From assembly GCA_016201805.1 (NCBI GenBank), contig JACQCB010000080.1, forward strand, positions 1 to 11,257: DNA of 11,257 nt. Direction: 5' to 3'. The DNA comes from Nitrospirota bacterium. Lineage in GTDB: Bacteria; Nitrospirota; Nitrospiria; Nitrospirales; Nitrospiraceae. The notes beneath the pieces were generated by a model, which saw only the letters and a program-made list of their open reading frames with translations, did not search any database and was not told the origin of the DNA. Shown piece by piece: positions 1-7,633 of the stretch (positions within the stretch are counted from its first letter, which is position 1; each line of letters starts with the position of its first letter). The translations under genes and the position numbers were made by a program.

Positions 1-624
1 GACGGCGGCATAGTCGAATACCTCTTGCCCGTTGTGCTTGAGCCGAAACTGCACCGACGGCCAGGCCAAAGCCGCCTGCTGGACCACCTGACAGATGTGA
101 GAGAATTCGGTCGCCGCCGACTTCAAAAACTTCTTGCGGGCCGGCGTATTGAAGAACAGGTCCGCCACTTCGATCTGCGTCCCCGGAGCCGCCGCCGACT
201 CTTCCGCCGCAGTGACGGCGCCGGCCGTCACCCGCACCGAGGTGCCGACGGGCTCGTGCCGGCACGCCGTGACCAGCCGAACCTTCGAGACCGCCGCAAT
301 GCTGGGCAACGCTTCACCGCGAAACCCCAGGGTCTTGATCGACCAGAGATCCTGTTCGGAGCGCAACTTGCTCGTGGCATGGCGCTGGAAGGCCAACTGG
401 GCATCGCTCCGCCCCATGCCCTCGCCGTCATCCGCGACCTTGATCAGCCCACGCCCGCCGTCGGTCACCTCCACCGTGATCCGGCGGCTCCCGGCATCCA
501 GGCTGTTGTCGATCAGTTCTCGCACCACGGCGGCCGGCCGTTCCACCACTTCGCCGGCGGCAATCCGGCTGACCAGGTCGCCCGACAAGACCCGGATTTT
601 CCCAAGGCTGCTCGCCACGCTCAT
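1..624 (-). CDS. mutL: DNA mismatch repair protein MutL, N-terminal 208 residues (gene runs off the left edge)
   Basis: MutL is the GHKL-type ATPase that couples mismatch recognition by MutS to downstream repair. The visible 208 codons hold the ATPase domain. Motif I is at residues 21-46 (IAAGEVVERP, then ELIDNSLDAGS, with the presumed catalytic Glu36 and Mg-binding Asn40). Next come DDGEGM (65-70), RHATSKL (81-87), TLGFRGEALPSIAAVS (98-113) and LFFNTPARKKFLK (156-168). These are textbook MutL/HexB signatures and no stop or frameshift interrupts them. The ATG at 624-622 overlaps the TGA of the upstream YbgF gene as ATGA, which suggests translational coupling and fixes the start. The C-terminal dimerisation and possible endonuclease domain lie outside the window, so whether it carries the metal-binding endonuclease motif cannot be said. 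The family assignment is very secure. Confidence 0.96.
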   Translation of the reverse strand, partial: MSVASSLGKIRVLSGDLVSRIAAGEVVERPAAVVRELIDNSLDAGSRRITVEVTDGGRGLIKVADDGEGMGRSDAQLAFQRHATSKLRSEQDLWSIKTLGFRGEALPSIAAVSKVRLVTACRHEPVGTSVRVTAGAVTAAEESAAAPGTQIEVADLFFNTPARKKFLKSAATEFSHICQVVQQAALAWPSVQFRLKHNGQEVFDYAAV

Positions 625-1433
625 CGCAGTTCGGCCAATTTGCCCTTGGCCAGCTTGGCCTCGGGGGAGGTGGGATATTCCTCGATCACCCGCTTCAAAA
701 ACGCGCGGGCCTTGAAGACATCCCCGCCTTCGGCCGCCGTCACACCCATCTTGAACAGGGCCGGCGCGACCTTCTCGCCCTTCGGATACTCGTTGACGAC
801 TCGCTCAAAGGCTTGAGCCGCCCGCGTGAAATCTTTGGTGCTGTAATAAGACTCGCCCAGGAAGTACAACGCATCGGCAGTCTTGGCGGTCGACGGGAAG
901 TCGTTCAAGAAGCGCTGGAACCCCTCGATCGACATCGCATAACGACCTTCCATGTAGTCATTGTACGCCAGGTTGTAGGCCGAGGTCGGGCTGATGCTGG
1001 GCGTCCCTGGCATCATGGGAAGCGGCTCCGGCAGAGAAGGCAACTTGGCCGGCTTGGATTGACGCGACGGCTCGCCGTCGGGCAGATCGGTCGCAGCCGG
1101 AGCCGCCGAGTACGCTTCCGACCGGCGCGCCAGCCGGCCCTCCAGATCCTTGAGCCGATCTTCGAGCTGCTGCATGCGCTGTCTGAGGCCGTCGGTCTCC
1201 TTCGATTCCCGACCCGACGGCTTGGCCTCCAGCTTCGCCTCAAGAGACTTGATTCGATTCTGCATCCCTTCGTCCCGTTCGCGGTCCTGCTCCTGAGTCT
1301 TGACGACGTCGCGAAGGTCATTCCGCAAATCTACGAAGTCGGCGTGCATGGCACAGCCCGTAGAGACCGCCGCCGCCGCCAACGCCGCACACATGAAGAA
1401 AAAGACTCGAGGAGATCGATTGGTCCTGTGCAT
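621..1433 (-). CDS. ybgF: Tol-Pal system protein YbgF/CpoB-like lipoprotein, short paralogue (270 aa)
   Basis: This is a YbgF/CpoB-family protein, the periplasmic Tol-Pal accessory that in E. coli binds TolA and modulates PBP1B during division. The N-terminus has a basic stretch, a hydrophobic segment (residues 9-26) and STGC ending at Cys27. It therefore looks like a lipoprotein signal, although Ser at -3 is not the commonest lipobox residue. Residues 30-105 are charged and heptad-like, probably a coiled coil. Residues 106-150 are a Pro/Ser-rich linker. Residues 151-270 hold three TPR-like units, with repeats such as GRYAMSIEGFQRFLNDFP, FTRAAQAFERVVNEYP and ARAFLKRVIEEYP. I chose the ATG at 1433 because the lipoprotein signal begins there and AGGT lies 7 bases upstream. 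The open frame extends further upstream but would overlap the preceding gene. The gene lies 13 bases after its larger paralogue, and its stop overlaps the mutL start. Confidence 0.9.
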   Translation of the reverse strand: MHRTNRSPRVFFFMCAALAAAAVSTGCAMHADFVDLRNDLRDVVKTQEQDRERDEGMQNRIKSLEAKLEAKPSGRESKETDGLRQRMQQLEDRLKDLEGRLARRSEAYSAAPAATDLPDGEPSRQSKPAKLPSLPEPLPMMPGTPSISPTSAYNLAYNDYMEGRYAMSIEGFQRFLNDFPSTAKTADALYFLGESYYSTKDFTRAAQAFERVVNEYPKGEKVAPALFKMGVTAAEGGDVFKARAFLKRVIEEYPTSPEAKLAKGKLAELR

Positions 1434-1446
1434 AGTCTTACCTGGG

Positions 1447-2943
1447 TTACTTGAGCTGCGCCAACTTGTCCAAGGCTTTGGCGGCCTCGGGGCTCTTGGG
1501 ATAGGCATCCACAACTTGCCGAAGCGCCGAGGCTGCCTGTCCTCGGTCCTTGACCGCCAGATAGGCAAACCCTTTTTTCAACAACGCGGCCGGCACTTTT
1601 TCGCTCGTCGGATACGTCAGCTTGACGCGGTCGTACGCGTCGATCGCCCGCGCGTACTCCTTTTTCCCATAGTAGCATTCCCCCATCCAGTACTGCGCGT
1701 TGGAGGCCAGCTCGGAGGTCGGATATTGCGCGAGGAAATGGGAAAAGCCCTGCAACGCGCCGGTCAAATCTCCCCGTTTGAATTTCTGCATGGCACGGTC
1801 GTAGTCCTCGCGTAGGCTGTCGCGTGGATTGGAGGACGCCGGACCCGCCGCCTCGGGTTGAGTACGCTCCGACTGTGCGGTCACGGCCGATTCCTGCACC
1901 GACGCCGCAGCCGATGCTGAAGCGGCCTGAACCGGTTGCGCGGCCGACTTCGCCGATTCCTCGCCGGAGGATGCCGCACCCGGCTGCGACGACGCCTCCG
2001 ACCTTGCAGCCAGGCGCGGCGCCTTGGTTTCGTCGCCGGTCTGTCCTACCTTCCCCGCACCGTGCTTCCCCTTGCTCGGCTCCTTGCCGCCTCGCGGATT
2101 GGCTCCGCCCTGATGAGGGGCCGCTTGCACCGCTTTGGCCAACTCGTCGATACGGCGATCCTGCTCCTCCGTTTTCGCCGCGAGATTTCCGCCCATGGTC
2201 TCAAGCGCCTTCGCCACCGAGGCCATGCTTTTGCTCACTTCGGCCAGGTAGGCGGTTGTCGCCTTGGCGTCCGCGTCGACTTTTTCCGTCAGCCCGTTCG
2301 TGCGTTGCTCTTGCTGAAGCAGTTTTTCTCCCAATCCGTTCAACGCGACTTTGAACTCCTCGAGGGCTCGGCCGAGTTGGGCCACCTGTTCAGTGAGGGC
2401 TTGTTTCTGTCCCTCGCCGGAGGCCAAAGCCTTGTCTTGCTCTTGCAGACGCGCTTCCAACGCCTTGGTTGCGGACAAGAGTCCGGCGCTCAGCGTGGCC
2501 AGGCCGGCATTGAGCTTCTCGACCTCCTGCTGTATCCGCTCACGGTCCGCCTTCTGCGCGGCGGCCTGCTCCTTCGCCGCCTGGTCGAGAGCCGCCAACC
2601 GCCGTCCGGACTGATGCTCCAGATCGTCCAAGCGGCTGCGCAGAGTGCTCCGTTCGTGGGCTCCCTTGTCCAGTCCGCCTCGCAGCACGGCTACGTCTTC
2701 TTCTCGCAGTTCACTCACGTCCTGGTGCAGCCTTGCGCTGGCCTCGTTGGCTCGCTGAATGGCCTGTTCGATATCTTTTTCTTTCTGATCCAACTTGGAG
2801 ATCTTCTTATCCAAATCCTGACCGACCTTTATCAAATCCGCCTTTTGCGCCAGACAGCCGGTCCCCAACAGGAGCCCCACCATTGCAAACACCGGCCATC
2901 CCACAGACCTGCGGCTAGACCTGCGTTGGGCTCGCCCGTTCAT
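1447..2943 (-). CDS. ybgF: YbgF/CpoB-like lipoprotein with long coiled coil, large paralogue (498 aa)
   Basis: This is a second YbgF/CpoB-like Tol-Pal accessory protein, much larger than the E. coli type (about 260 aa). An arginine-rich N-terminus, a hydrophobic core (residues 14-28) and LLGTGC with Cys30 look like a lipoprotein signal. Residues 35-270 are almost continuously Ala/Gln/Glu/Lys/Leu-rich with heptad character, predicting a long coiled coil. Residues 271-374 are a low-complexity Ala/Ser/Gln/Pro linker. Residues 375-498 are the YbgF TPR domain (GALQGFSHFLAQYPTSELA, ARAIDAYDRVKLTYPTSEK, ASALRQVVDAYPKSPEAAK). The start is uncertain: ATG 2943 has GAGGAG 12 bases upstream, while ATG 2967, 17 bases after the pal stop, would add eight residues. 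I prefer 2943 because it gives a normal signal peptide. The domain layout matches the next gene, suggesting an old tandem duplication. A long coiled coil could trimerise or reach across the periplasm, but that is inference. Confidence 0.85.
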   Translation of the reverse strand: MNGRAQRRSSRRSVGWPVFAMVGLLLGTGCLAQKADLIKVGQDLDKKISKLDQKEKDIEQAIQRANEASARLHQDVSELREEDVAVLRGGLDKGAHERSTLRSRLDDLEHQSGRRLAALDQAAKEQAAAQKADRERIQQEVEKLNAGLATLSAGLLSATKALEARLQEQDKALASGEGQKQALTEQVAQLGRALEEFKVALNGLGEKLLQQEQRTNGLTEKVDADAKATTAYLAEVSKSMASVAKALETMGGNLAAKTEEQDRRIDELAKAVQAAPHQGGANPRGGKEPSKGKHGAGKVGQTGDETKAPRLAARSEASSQPGAASSGEESAKSAAQPVQAASASAAASVQESAVTAQSERTQPEAAGPASSNPRDSLREDYDRAMQKFKRGDLTGALQGFSHFLAQYPTSELASNAQYWMGECYYGKKEYARAIDAYDRVKLTYPTSEKVPAALLKKGFAYLAVKDRGQAASALRQVVDAYPKSPEAAKALDKLAQLK

Positions 2944-2983
2944 CTGTGCCGTCCACTCCTCAGTCATACGAAACGTGATTCCC

Positions 2984-3643
2984 TCACTGGCCCTTGAGGA
3001 CAATGTGCGCCCGACGATTTTGCTGGTAGCAAGACTCGGCATGGTCCTGACAGGCCGGCCGTTCCTTCCCAAAAGACGCGACACTCAACCGATCCTTCGC
3101 CACCCCCAGCTCGACCAGATAGTTGAGGGCCGCTTTGGCACGCTTTTCGCCCAATACGAGGTTGTAGGCTTGCGTGCCTCGTTCATCGCAATGGCCCTCG
3201 ACGGTGGCCGGCTGAGCCTTGTTGGCCTTCATCCACTCGGCGTCAAGTATCAACGCCTGCCTGGCCTCGTCCGTAATCTTCCAGGCGTCGTAGGCGAAAT
3301 AGATGTCCTTGAGCCCGGCCTGAGCCGTCGCGGCCTGGTCCTTTCGCAACTCTTCAGCCTGCCGCCTGGCCGCATCGCCCGTGTCGGCCTTGGCAACCAT
3401 GATACCTTCCGAGGAACGTTCCTCGCTCAAGGCCTTCCCCGGCGCAGCAGACTCAAACCCCTTCAACGGCCCATTCCCTTGACCTGCCTGTCCAGATGAA
3501 GCGGGCTCCTTCGGCTTGGCCGCGCCCTGCTCGAATTCCGCCGAGCCGGACTTGGTCTCGAGCTGTTTGCTACATCCCGGCGCCAACACCAGCAAGGCCC
3601 CGAGCGCCCCCGCCATAAAAACGGTCTGTCCTTGCTTCATCAT
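2984..3643 (-). CDS. pal: Peptidoglycan-associated lipoprotein Pal
   Basis: Pal is the outer-membrane lipoprotein whose OmpA-like domain binds diaminopimelate-containing peptidoglycan and partners TolB. The protein is 219 aa. It has a signal peptide ending LAPGC (Cys24), a Gly/Ala/Ser-rich tether (residues 25-90) and an OmpA-like domain at about 105-219. Within that domain are FAYDAWKI, VEGHCDERGTQAYN (148-161), LGEKRAKAALNYL (164-176, with Arg168 at the conserved peptidoglycan-contact position), VASFGKERP and NRRAHIVL. Cys198 and Cys205 are seven residues apart and could form a disulfide; a third cysteine is at 152. The start at 3643 is supported by AGGAG placed 8 bases upstream; a second ATG follows immediately. 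The 79-base gap to tolB (3644-3722) is the widest inside the operon and could allow separate control, but I see no clear promoter in it. Confidence 0.96.
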   Translation of the reverse strand: MMKQGQTVFMAGALGALLVLAPGCSKQLETKSGSAEFEQGAAKPKEPASSGQAGQGNGPLKGFESAAPGKALSEERSSEGIMVAKADTGDAARRQAEELRKDQAATAQAGLKDIYFAYDAWKITDEARQALILDAEWMKANKAQPATVEGHCDERGTQAYNLVLGEKRAKAALNYLVELGVAKDRLSVASFGKERPACQDHAESCYQQNRRAHIVLKGQ

Positions 3644-3722
3644 CTCTCTCGCTCCTTTTTTTGAGTTACGTCCTCTCACGTTGGTTGCCGGTCGATTCGA
3701 ACCGGATCATGTTCATGCCCCC

Positions 3723-5039
3723 TTACGTCGGAGACCAAGCCGGCGAGCTGTGGTGCGTGCCGCCTGAGGTCAGCCGTTCCAGTTCGGTCCCATCGCTGTT
3801 GCTCATATAGAGGTGACTCTTGCCCTCATTGGTCGAGCTGAACACCAAATGCCGGCCGTCCGGCGACCAGGAAGGGGAGTCATCGACCCCCGTCCCGGCT
3901 GTGATCTGCATGCGCTTCTGCCCGTCAGGAGTGATCACACACAGTTTATATTGCTTGTCCTCGGTCCGGCACACGTAAGCAATCGAGTTGCCTCTTGGCG
4001 ACCAGGCCGGCGCCGCGTTGTAGTCGCCTTCGAACGTGAGTCGGCGCACGTTCGAGCCGTCGGCGCTCATCAAATAGAGTTGCGGCCCCCCGCCACGATC
4101 CGAGACAAAGACGAGTTCCCGGCCGGTCGGCGACCAAGAGGGCGAGAGATCCCCCCCGGAATGTGTCGTTAGCCTGGTCAGCGCCTTGCTTTGAACGTCC
4201 AGTGTGTAGATCTCCGAGTTGCCGTCCTGACTCGTCGCAAACGCCAGTTGACTGCCGTCCGGCGAATAGACCGCGGTGATGTTCAAGCCGGACAGCGAGA
4301 CCAGCGTCGAGCGCTTGCCCGTCGCCAACTCGATCAGGTCGATGGTCTGCTTGCTGCGGCCATGATACGCCGTGAACACGACAAAGCGCCGGTCCGGAGA
4401 CCACCGCGGCATGAGATTCATAAACCCATCCGCCGTGATTTGTCTGGGCGCAAAGCCGTCATAGTCCATGATGAACAGCTCGCGGCTCCCCCCCTGCTCG
4501 GACACGAAGGCGATCTTGGTTCTGGCGATTCCCTGCTCGCCGGTATAGCGGAAGACCAGCTCGTCCGCCAGGCGATGCGTCATCAGCCGAAGGACGGAGG
4601 GCGCGCCGGCGTACCGTTTTCCGACGACCCCTTCGTTCTTGATATCGTCGTACACATAGCCGTCCAAGACCAGATCGTCGTCCCGCATGGCGACCTTGCC
4701 CCAGACCGCCGTCGCGACGCCGCTGTCGGCGACCCGCTTGAGCAACGCGGGCTGCGGATCGTTCAGATCGGCCGGCGTGATTCCCAACTTCGCGGCATCG
4801 GCCACGGCAAAGATCTGGGACCGGCGGAGGTCCGCTTTCAGCACATCCGCAACGCGATCGTCCGACCGGGGCGTCTTGGCCTTGGCCTCGTCCTGGAACC
4901 CAAGCACCGCGATCGGAATTTTCTGGAAATCTGGACGGGTCGCCTCGAGAAACACCTCCGCCGCTTTGGGCTCGATCAGGCCCGCCAGCCCGACCCCAAT
5001 CATCAGCCCGACGATCATGATGGCATGCGTCCGTGTCAT
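3723..5039 (-). CDS. tolB: Tol-Pal system translocation protein TolB
   Basis: TolB is the periplasmic beta-propeller protein that switches between Pal and the TolA end of the Tol-Pal machine. The protein is 438 aa, a normal length. A hydrophobic N-terminal segment (residues 6-22) followed by KAA at about 25-27 fits a Sec signal peptide. Residues about 38-145 form the TolB N-terminal domain (IPIAVLGFQDEA, then DLRRSQIFAVAD). Residues 170-438 carry repeated WD40-like propeller strands, each with a W/YSPDG or WSPTG-type turn (PRWSPD, VYSPDG, SWSPTG, AWSPRG, SWSPDG, PAWSPT). The gene starts 4 bases after the stop of the TonB/TolA-like gene; GGGAGGAAG inside that gene's last codons is the likely ribosome-binding site. 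The position between the TolA-like gene and pal is the standard tol operon order. Confidence 0.97.
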   Translation of the reverse strand: MTRTHAIMIVGLMIGVGLAGLIEPKAAEVFLEATRPDFQKIPIAVLGFQDEAKAKTPRSDDRVADVLKADLRRSQIFAVADAAKLGITPADLNDPQPALLKRVADSGVATAVWGKVAMRDDDLVLDGYVYDDIKNEGVVGKRYAGAPSVLRLMTHRLADELVFRYTGEQGIARTKIAFVSEQGGSRELFIMDYDGFAPRQITADGFMNLMPRWSPDRRFVVFTAYHGRSKQTIDLIELATGKRSTLVSLSGLNITAVYSPDGSQLAFATSQDGNSEIYTLDVQSKALTRLTTHSGGDLSPSWSPTGRELVFVSDRGGGPQLYLMSADGSNVRRLTFEGDYNAAPAWSPRGNSIAYVCRTEDKQYKLCVITPDGQKRMQITAGTGVDDSPSWSPDGRHLVFSSTNEGKSHLYMSNSDGTELERLTSGGTHHSSPAWSPT

Positions 5040-5043
5040 TCTA

Positions 5044-6147
5044 TCACCCGACTTCCTCCCCCACCGTGAAGCTGAAGTGCGTGTCTAGGTACAGCTCCGT
5101 CATATCCTTCGGAAACGGCGGCAAGGGATCGGCCTTCAGCACCGCGCGCCGACCGGCATCGTCGTAATACCCATTGCCCGACGTCGTCTCCACCACCACG
5201 CCGCTGACGGCGCCGGATCGATCCAGCCGGAACCGAATGATCACCCGCAGCGACTTTCCCGCCAGGTCGACCGGAGGGGCGATCCACTGGCTGCTGATTT
5301 TACTCTGGACCCGTGCCAGATAGGGATTGGGAGCGACCCCCGGCACATTGATGGTCATGTCGGGCTTTTTCGCCGCCGGCACCTTGGCCTGGAGAGTCGG
5401 GGTCTCGGCCGAGCGGGCCTCCGAAGACCGCGGCTGCTGTAAGGCCTGTAATTGCTTGGTCACGTCCTCGGACAGCGTCTTCCGTGGCTGGCTGGCTTGC
5501 GGCGCCACCTGCGGACGACGGGCCTCCGGCACCGTCAGGTTGCTCAAAAGATTCTGGATGTCTTTCTGACTCTGCGCCGGCACGTTCTGACTCGTCACAG
5601 GAGGCGACGGCTTGGCGGCGCCCAACTTCGGCGCCTCCGGCGGAAGCTCGATTCCACGCAAGACATCCCGCAAGGGATTCTCAGCCTGACGCCGCACGTC
5701 GCGGAGGTCCTGAGAGTCTGCCGCGGCCGTCAGAGGCGCCGCTTTCGGCGCGGCCGGTGTCACCGGCACCGGAGCCGCCTGCTTGGCCGGTTGGCGCAAC
5801 GCGCTGGCTGCCCGCTGTTGCGCCGGCGTAGGAGGGAGGGCCATGGGCGGGGCCTCCCGTTCGGACGGCCGAGGGGGTTCGGCGGCGCGAGCCGCTTGTT
5901 CTTGTTCAACGGGACGCGCAGGAGCGTGGACAGGAGCCTGACTGGGGATGGCAAGACTGACCAGCGAGACCTGATACGACGCCGACGGCCGTTCCATCCT
6001 CGGGGAGGGACGAAGACCGATGACCAACGCCAGCACGCAGACATGGAGGACCAGCGAGACGAGGAGCGTCCACCGAACCGGCGTGCCGCCCGGCTGGCAC
6101 TGCGTCCCCGACAATGCAAGTAAGTTCGGGCAGGATTCAACAGCCAT
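5044..6147 (-). CDS. TonB-family energy transducer in the TolA position
   Basis: This is an inner-membrane-anchored periplasmic protein of the TonB/TolA type, expected to carry the force generated by the TolQ-TolR motor to TolB and Pal. The protein is 367 aa. It has a short cytoplasmic N-terminus and one transmembrane segment (about 26-45) containing Ser31 and His35 in the SxxxH spacing seen in TonB and TolA anchors. A long Pro/Ala/Gln-rich periplasmic region spans about 50-270. The C-terminal TonB-like domain is at about 272-365, with features such as NPYLARVQSKISSQWIAPP, IRFRLDRSGAVSG and TTSGNGYYDDAGRRAV. The linker lacks the long Ala/Lys/Glu helix of E. coli TolA. Annotation pipelines may call it TonB or TolA; operon position argues for the TolA role. 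No clear ribosome-binding site precedes the ATG at 6147, so the exact start is uncertain. A 59-base gap separates it from tolR. Confidence 0.88.
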   Translation of the reverse strand: MAVESCPNLLALSGTQCQPGGTPVRWTLLVSLVLHVCVLALVIGLRPSPRMERPSASYQVSLVSLAIPSQAPVHAPARPVEQEQAARAAEPPRPSEREAPPMALPPTPAQQRAASALRQPAKQAAPVPVTPAAPKAAPLTAAADSQDLRDVRRQAENPLRDVLRGIELPPEAPKLGAAKPSPPVTSQNVPAQSQKDIQNLLSNLTVPEARRPQVAPQASQPRKTLSEDVTKQLQALQQPRSSEARSAETPTLQAKVPAAKKPDMTINVPGVAPNPYLARVQSKISSQWIAPPVDLAGKSLRVIIRFRLDRSGAVSGVVVETTSGNGYYDDAGRRAVLKADPLPPFPKDMTELYLDTHFSFTVGEEVG

Positions 6148-6206
6148 CTCGAATCACGTGACAAGATATTCGTGTGCCTTGACGGTCCCTGCGATGATCC
6201 CGAAAC

Positions 6207-6653
6207 TTACGGCGCCCGCCGCTCCCGGATCGGGCTTTCGGTCACACGCTCGGGCCCGACAGGGTCCGTCACCATTCCCAGCTTCTCGATCCCGGCCCGC
6301 TTCACCCCATCCATGACCTGCACGACGGTCCCGTATGGAACGTCGCGATCGGCGCGGAGGAAAACCGACACCTCGGCGTTGCGCAGCTTGGCGTCCCGCA
6401 GCTTGCCTTCCAGTTGCGCCAGCGGCACCGGATCTTTATCCACATATATTTTCTGATCGCGTTCGACGGTCAACACGATTCGTTCCTCCGGCTTGATCGT
6501 GTTGCTCGTGGACGTGGGCAACTTAATATCCATTCCACGGTAGAGCATGGGCGCCGTCACCATGAAAATGATCAGCAGCACGAGCACAACGTCCACGAGC
6601 GGAATCACGTTGATCTCGGCCAGGAACCGGCGACGCCGGGTTTCAAAGATCAC
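6207..6653 (-). CDS. tolR: TolR/ExbD-family proton-channel subunit
   Basis: TolR/ExbD is the single-pass inner-membrane subunit that, with TolQ, uses proton motive force. The protein is 148 aa. It has a basic cytoplasmic start (ETRRRRFLAEINVIPLVD), one transmembrane helix (about 16-36) with the conserved proton-carrying Asp21, and a periplasmic domain. That domain contains LPTSTS (45-50), RIVLTVERDQKIYVD, and the GTVVQVMDGVKRAGIEKLGMVT signature near the C-terminus. The start codon is GTG (6653-6651); it overlaps the tolQ TGA as GTGA, so translational coupling fits. TolR and ExbD are hard to separate by sequence, and the tolB-pal context decides for TolR. Confidence 0.94.
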   Translation of the reverse strand: MIFETRRRRFLAEINVIPLVDVVLVLLIIFMVTAPMLYRGMDIKLPTSTSNTIKPEERIVLTVERDQKIYVDKDPVPLAQLEGKLRDAKLRNAEVSVFLRADRDVPYGTVVQVMDGVKRAGIEKLGMVTDPVGPERVTESPIRERRAP

Positions 6654-7372
6654 GTACGGCCCCCCACCGGCTTGGCCTGCATGCGGAGCGAATTGAGAAA
6701 TTCGATGCTGAAGGCCTCGGCCCGGAAGGTGGTCCGTCTGATTCTGGTCAGATAATAATTGTACGCGATCACCGCCGGGATGGCCGTGAACAGGCCGGCG
6801 GCGGTGGCCACAAGCGCCTCCGCCACTCCCGGAGCGACGGCTGAAATACTGGCGGTGCCCTGCTTGCCGATCTCTCCAAACGCGTCGATGATCCCCATCA
6901 CCGTTCCCAGAAGCCCGATAAAGGGCGTGATGTTTCCCGCCGTGGCCAGAAACGGCAGGTAGGCCTCCTGCTTTGAGATTTGATCCTGCATGATGTGTCC
7001 CACCACTCGGTCCAAGTACTGGCGATCGACATCGTGACCGTCATCGGATGGCTTAGCGGCGCTCCTGGCCTTGGGTTCATGGCCGGCTTCGCTTGCTTCC
7101 GGGGCCAGACGATCGGACACACCGATAAACAAGGCCGCGATCGGACTGGCCGTCAGTCGCTTTGCAAAGCGACGCAGTTCATCCCGCTCCTGAGTCCGCC
7201 CGTAGGCGCCGAGGAAGCGCGTGTCTTCCTGATCGCAGGCGCGGAAGGCTCGCCATTTGAAGATAATAATGGACCAGGAAATGACCGAAAAGAGGAAGAG
7301 GACCAGCAGAACGACTTTTGAAACCGCCCCGAGCGAACCGACGAGTCCAATGGGACCGGCCTGAAACATCAT
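6650..7372 (-). CDS. tolQ: TolQ/ExbB/MotA-family proton-channel protein TolQ
   Basis: TolQ forms the multimeric inner-membrane motor with TolR. The protein is 240 aa with three predicted transmembrane helices: about 17-38, 138-162 (FLATAGNITPFIGLLGTVMGI) and 177-204 (APGVAEALVATAAGLFTAIPA). Thr157 and Thr190 lie at the positions of the channel threonines known in the family. The cytoplasmic loop between helices 1 and 2 includes a polar insert around residues 90-117 rich in Glu, Lys and Asp. Two ATGs stand in tandem (7372 and 7369). The purine-rich AGGAGGGG motif lies about 13 bases upstream, farther than usual, so the start is slightly uncertain. It is the first protein gene of the minus-strand operon and lies 77 bases downstream of tRNA-Asp. 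Confidence 0.95.
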   Translation of the reverse strand: MMFQAGPIGLVGSLGAVSKVVLLVLFLFSVISWSIIIFKWRAFRACDQEDTRFLGAYGRTQERDELRRFAKRLTASPIAALFIGVSDRLAPEASEAGHEPKARSAAKPSDDGHDVDRQYLDRVVGHIMQDQISKQEAYLPFLATAGNITPFIGLLGTVMGIIDAFGEIGKQGTASISAVAPGVAEALVATAAGLFTAIPAVIAYNYYLTRIRRTTFRAEAFSIEFLNSLRMQAKPVGGRT

Positions 7373-7449
7373 TACTCTAGCGCATCCCCTCCTACAGCAA
7401 CCGCACAGGGAACAGCGGATACGACAACTCTATCTCCCGCGGGGGTAAA

Positions 7450-7528
7450 TGGCGGGGCCGACGGGATTTGAACCCGCGACCTCCAGATTGACAATCTGGC
7501 GTCCTAAACCAGGCTGAACGACGGCCCC
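7450..7528 (-). tRNA. tRNA-Asp (anticodon GTC), CCA encoded
   Basis: The minus strand folds as a regular cloverleaf. The acceptor is GGGGCCG paired with CGGCCCC. The D-arm is GTTC/GGAC with an 11-base loop containing GG. The anticodon stem CCAGA/TCTGG encloses TTGTCAA, giving anticodon GTC. The variable region is five bases. The T-arm is GCGGG/CCCGT around TTCAAAT. The discriminator base is G, followed by an encoded CCA (7452-7450). The length is 76 bases without CCA, which is normal for tRNA-Asp. It lies 105 bases downstream of tRNA-Val and 77 bases upstream of tolQ. No terminator is visible between it and tolQ. Confidence 0.97.
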
Positions 7529-7633
7529 AATACCAAATACCAGGAAAGATAATGTGCGGATGAACAACAAAATCAGAACGATCGCGTAAAACCCAACCAC
7601 CGGTTCGTCCCCACCCCCGCAAAAAATGCTTGC

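Noticed and set aside
25..816. Plus-strand open frame opposite mutL and the end of the short YbgF gene
   Set aside because: The minus strand encodes unmistakable MutL motifs without interruption; the plus-strand translation is Arg/Pro/His-rich with no recognisable domain.
1936..2997. Long plus-strand open frame (353 codons) opposite the large YbgF gene
   Set aside because: It is antisense to a gene with a clear lipoprotein signal, coiled coil and TPR domain; its Leu/Arg/Gln-rich translation is the expected shadow of a high-GC, Ala/Glu/Gln-rich coding region.
3685..3710. Sequence resembling a tRNA T-arm (GGTTCGAATC) in the tolB-pal gap, and a 5-base hairpin there
   Set aside because: The second T-stem pair is mismatched, no acceptor or anticodon arm is present, and no T-run follows, so it is neither a tRNA remnant nor a terminator.
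4191..5069. Plus-strand open frame (292 codons) opposite tolB
   Set aside because: It lies entirely antisense to TolB, which has conserved propeller motifs; no ribosome-binding site or domain was seen.
7436..7443. Palindrome CCCGCGGG in the tolQ leader
   Set aside because: It has only eight bases, no loop and no T-run; it is expected by chance in GC-rich DNA and is not a terminator.
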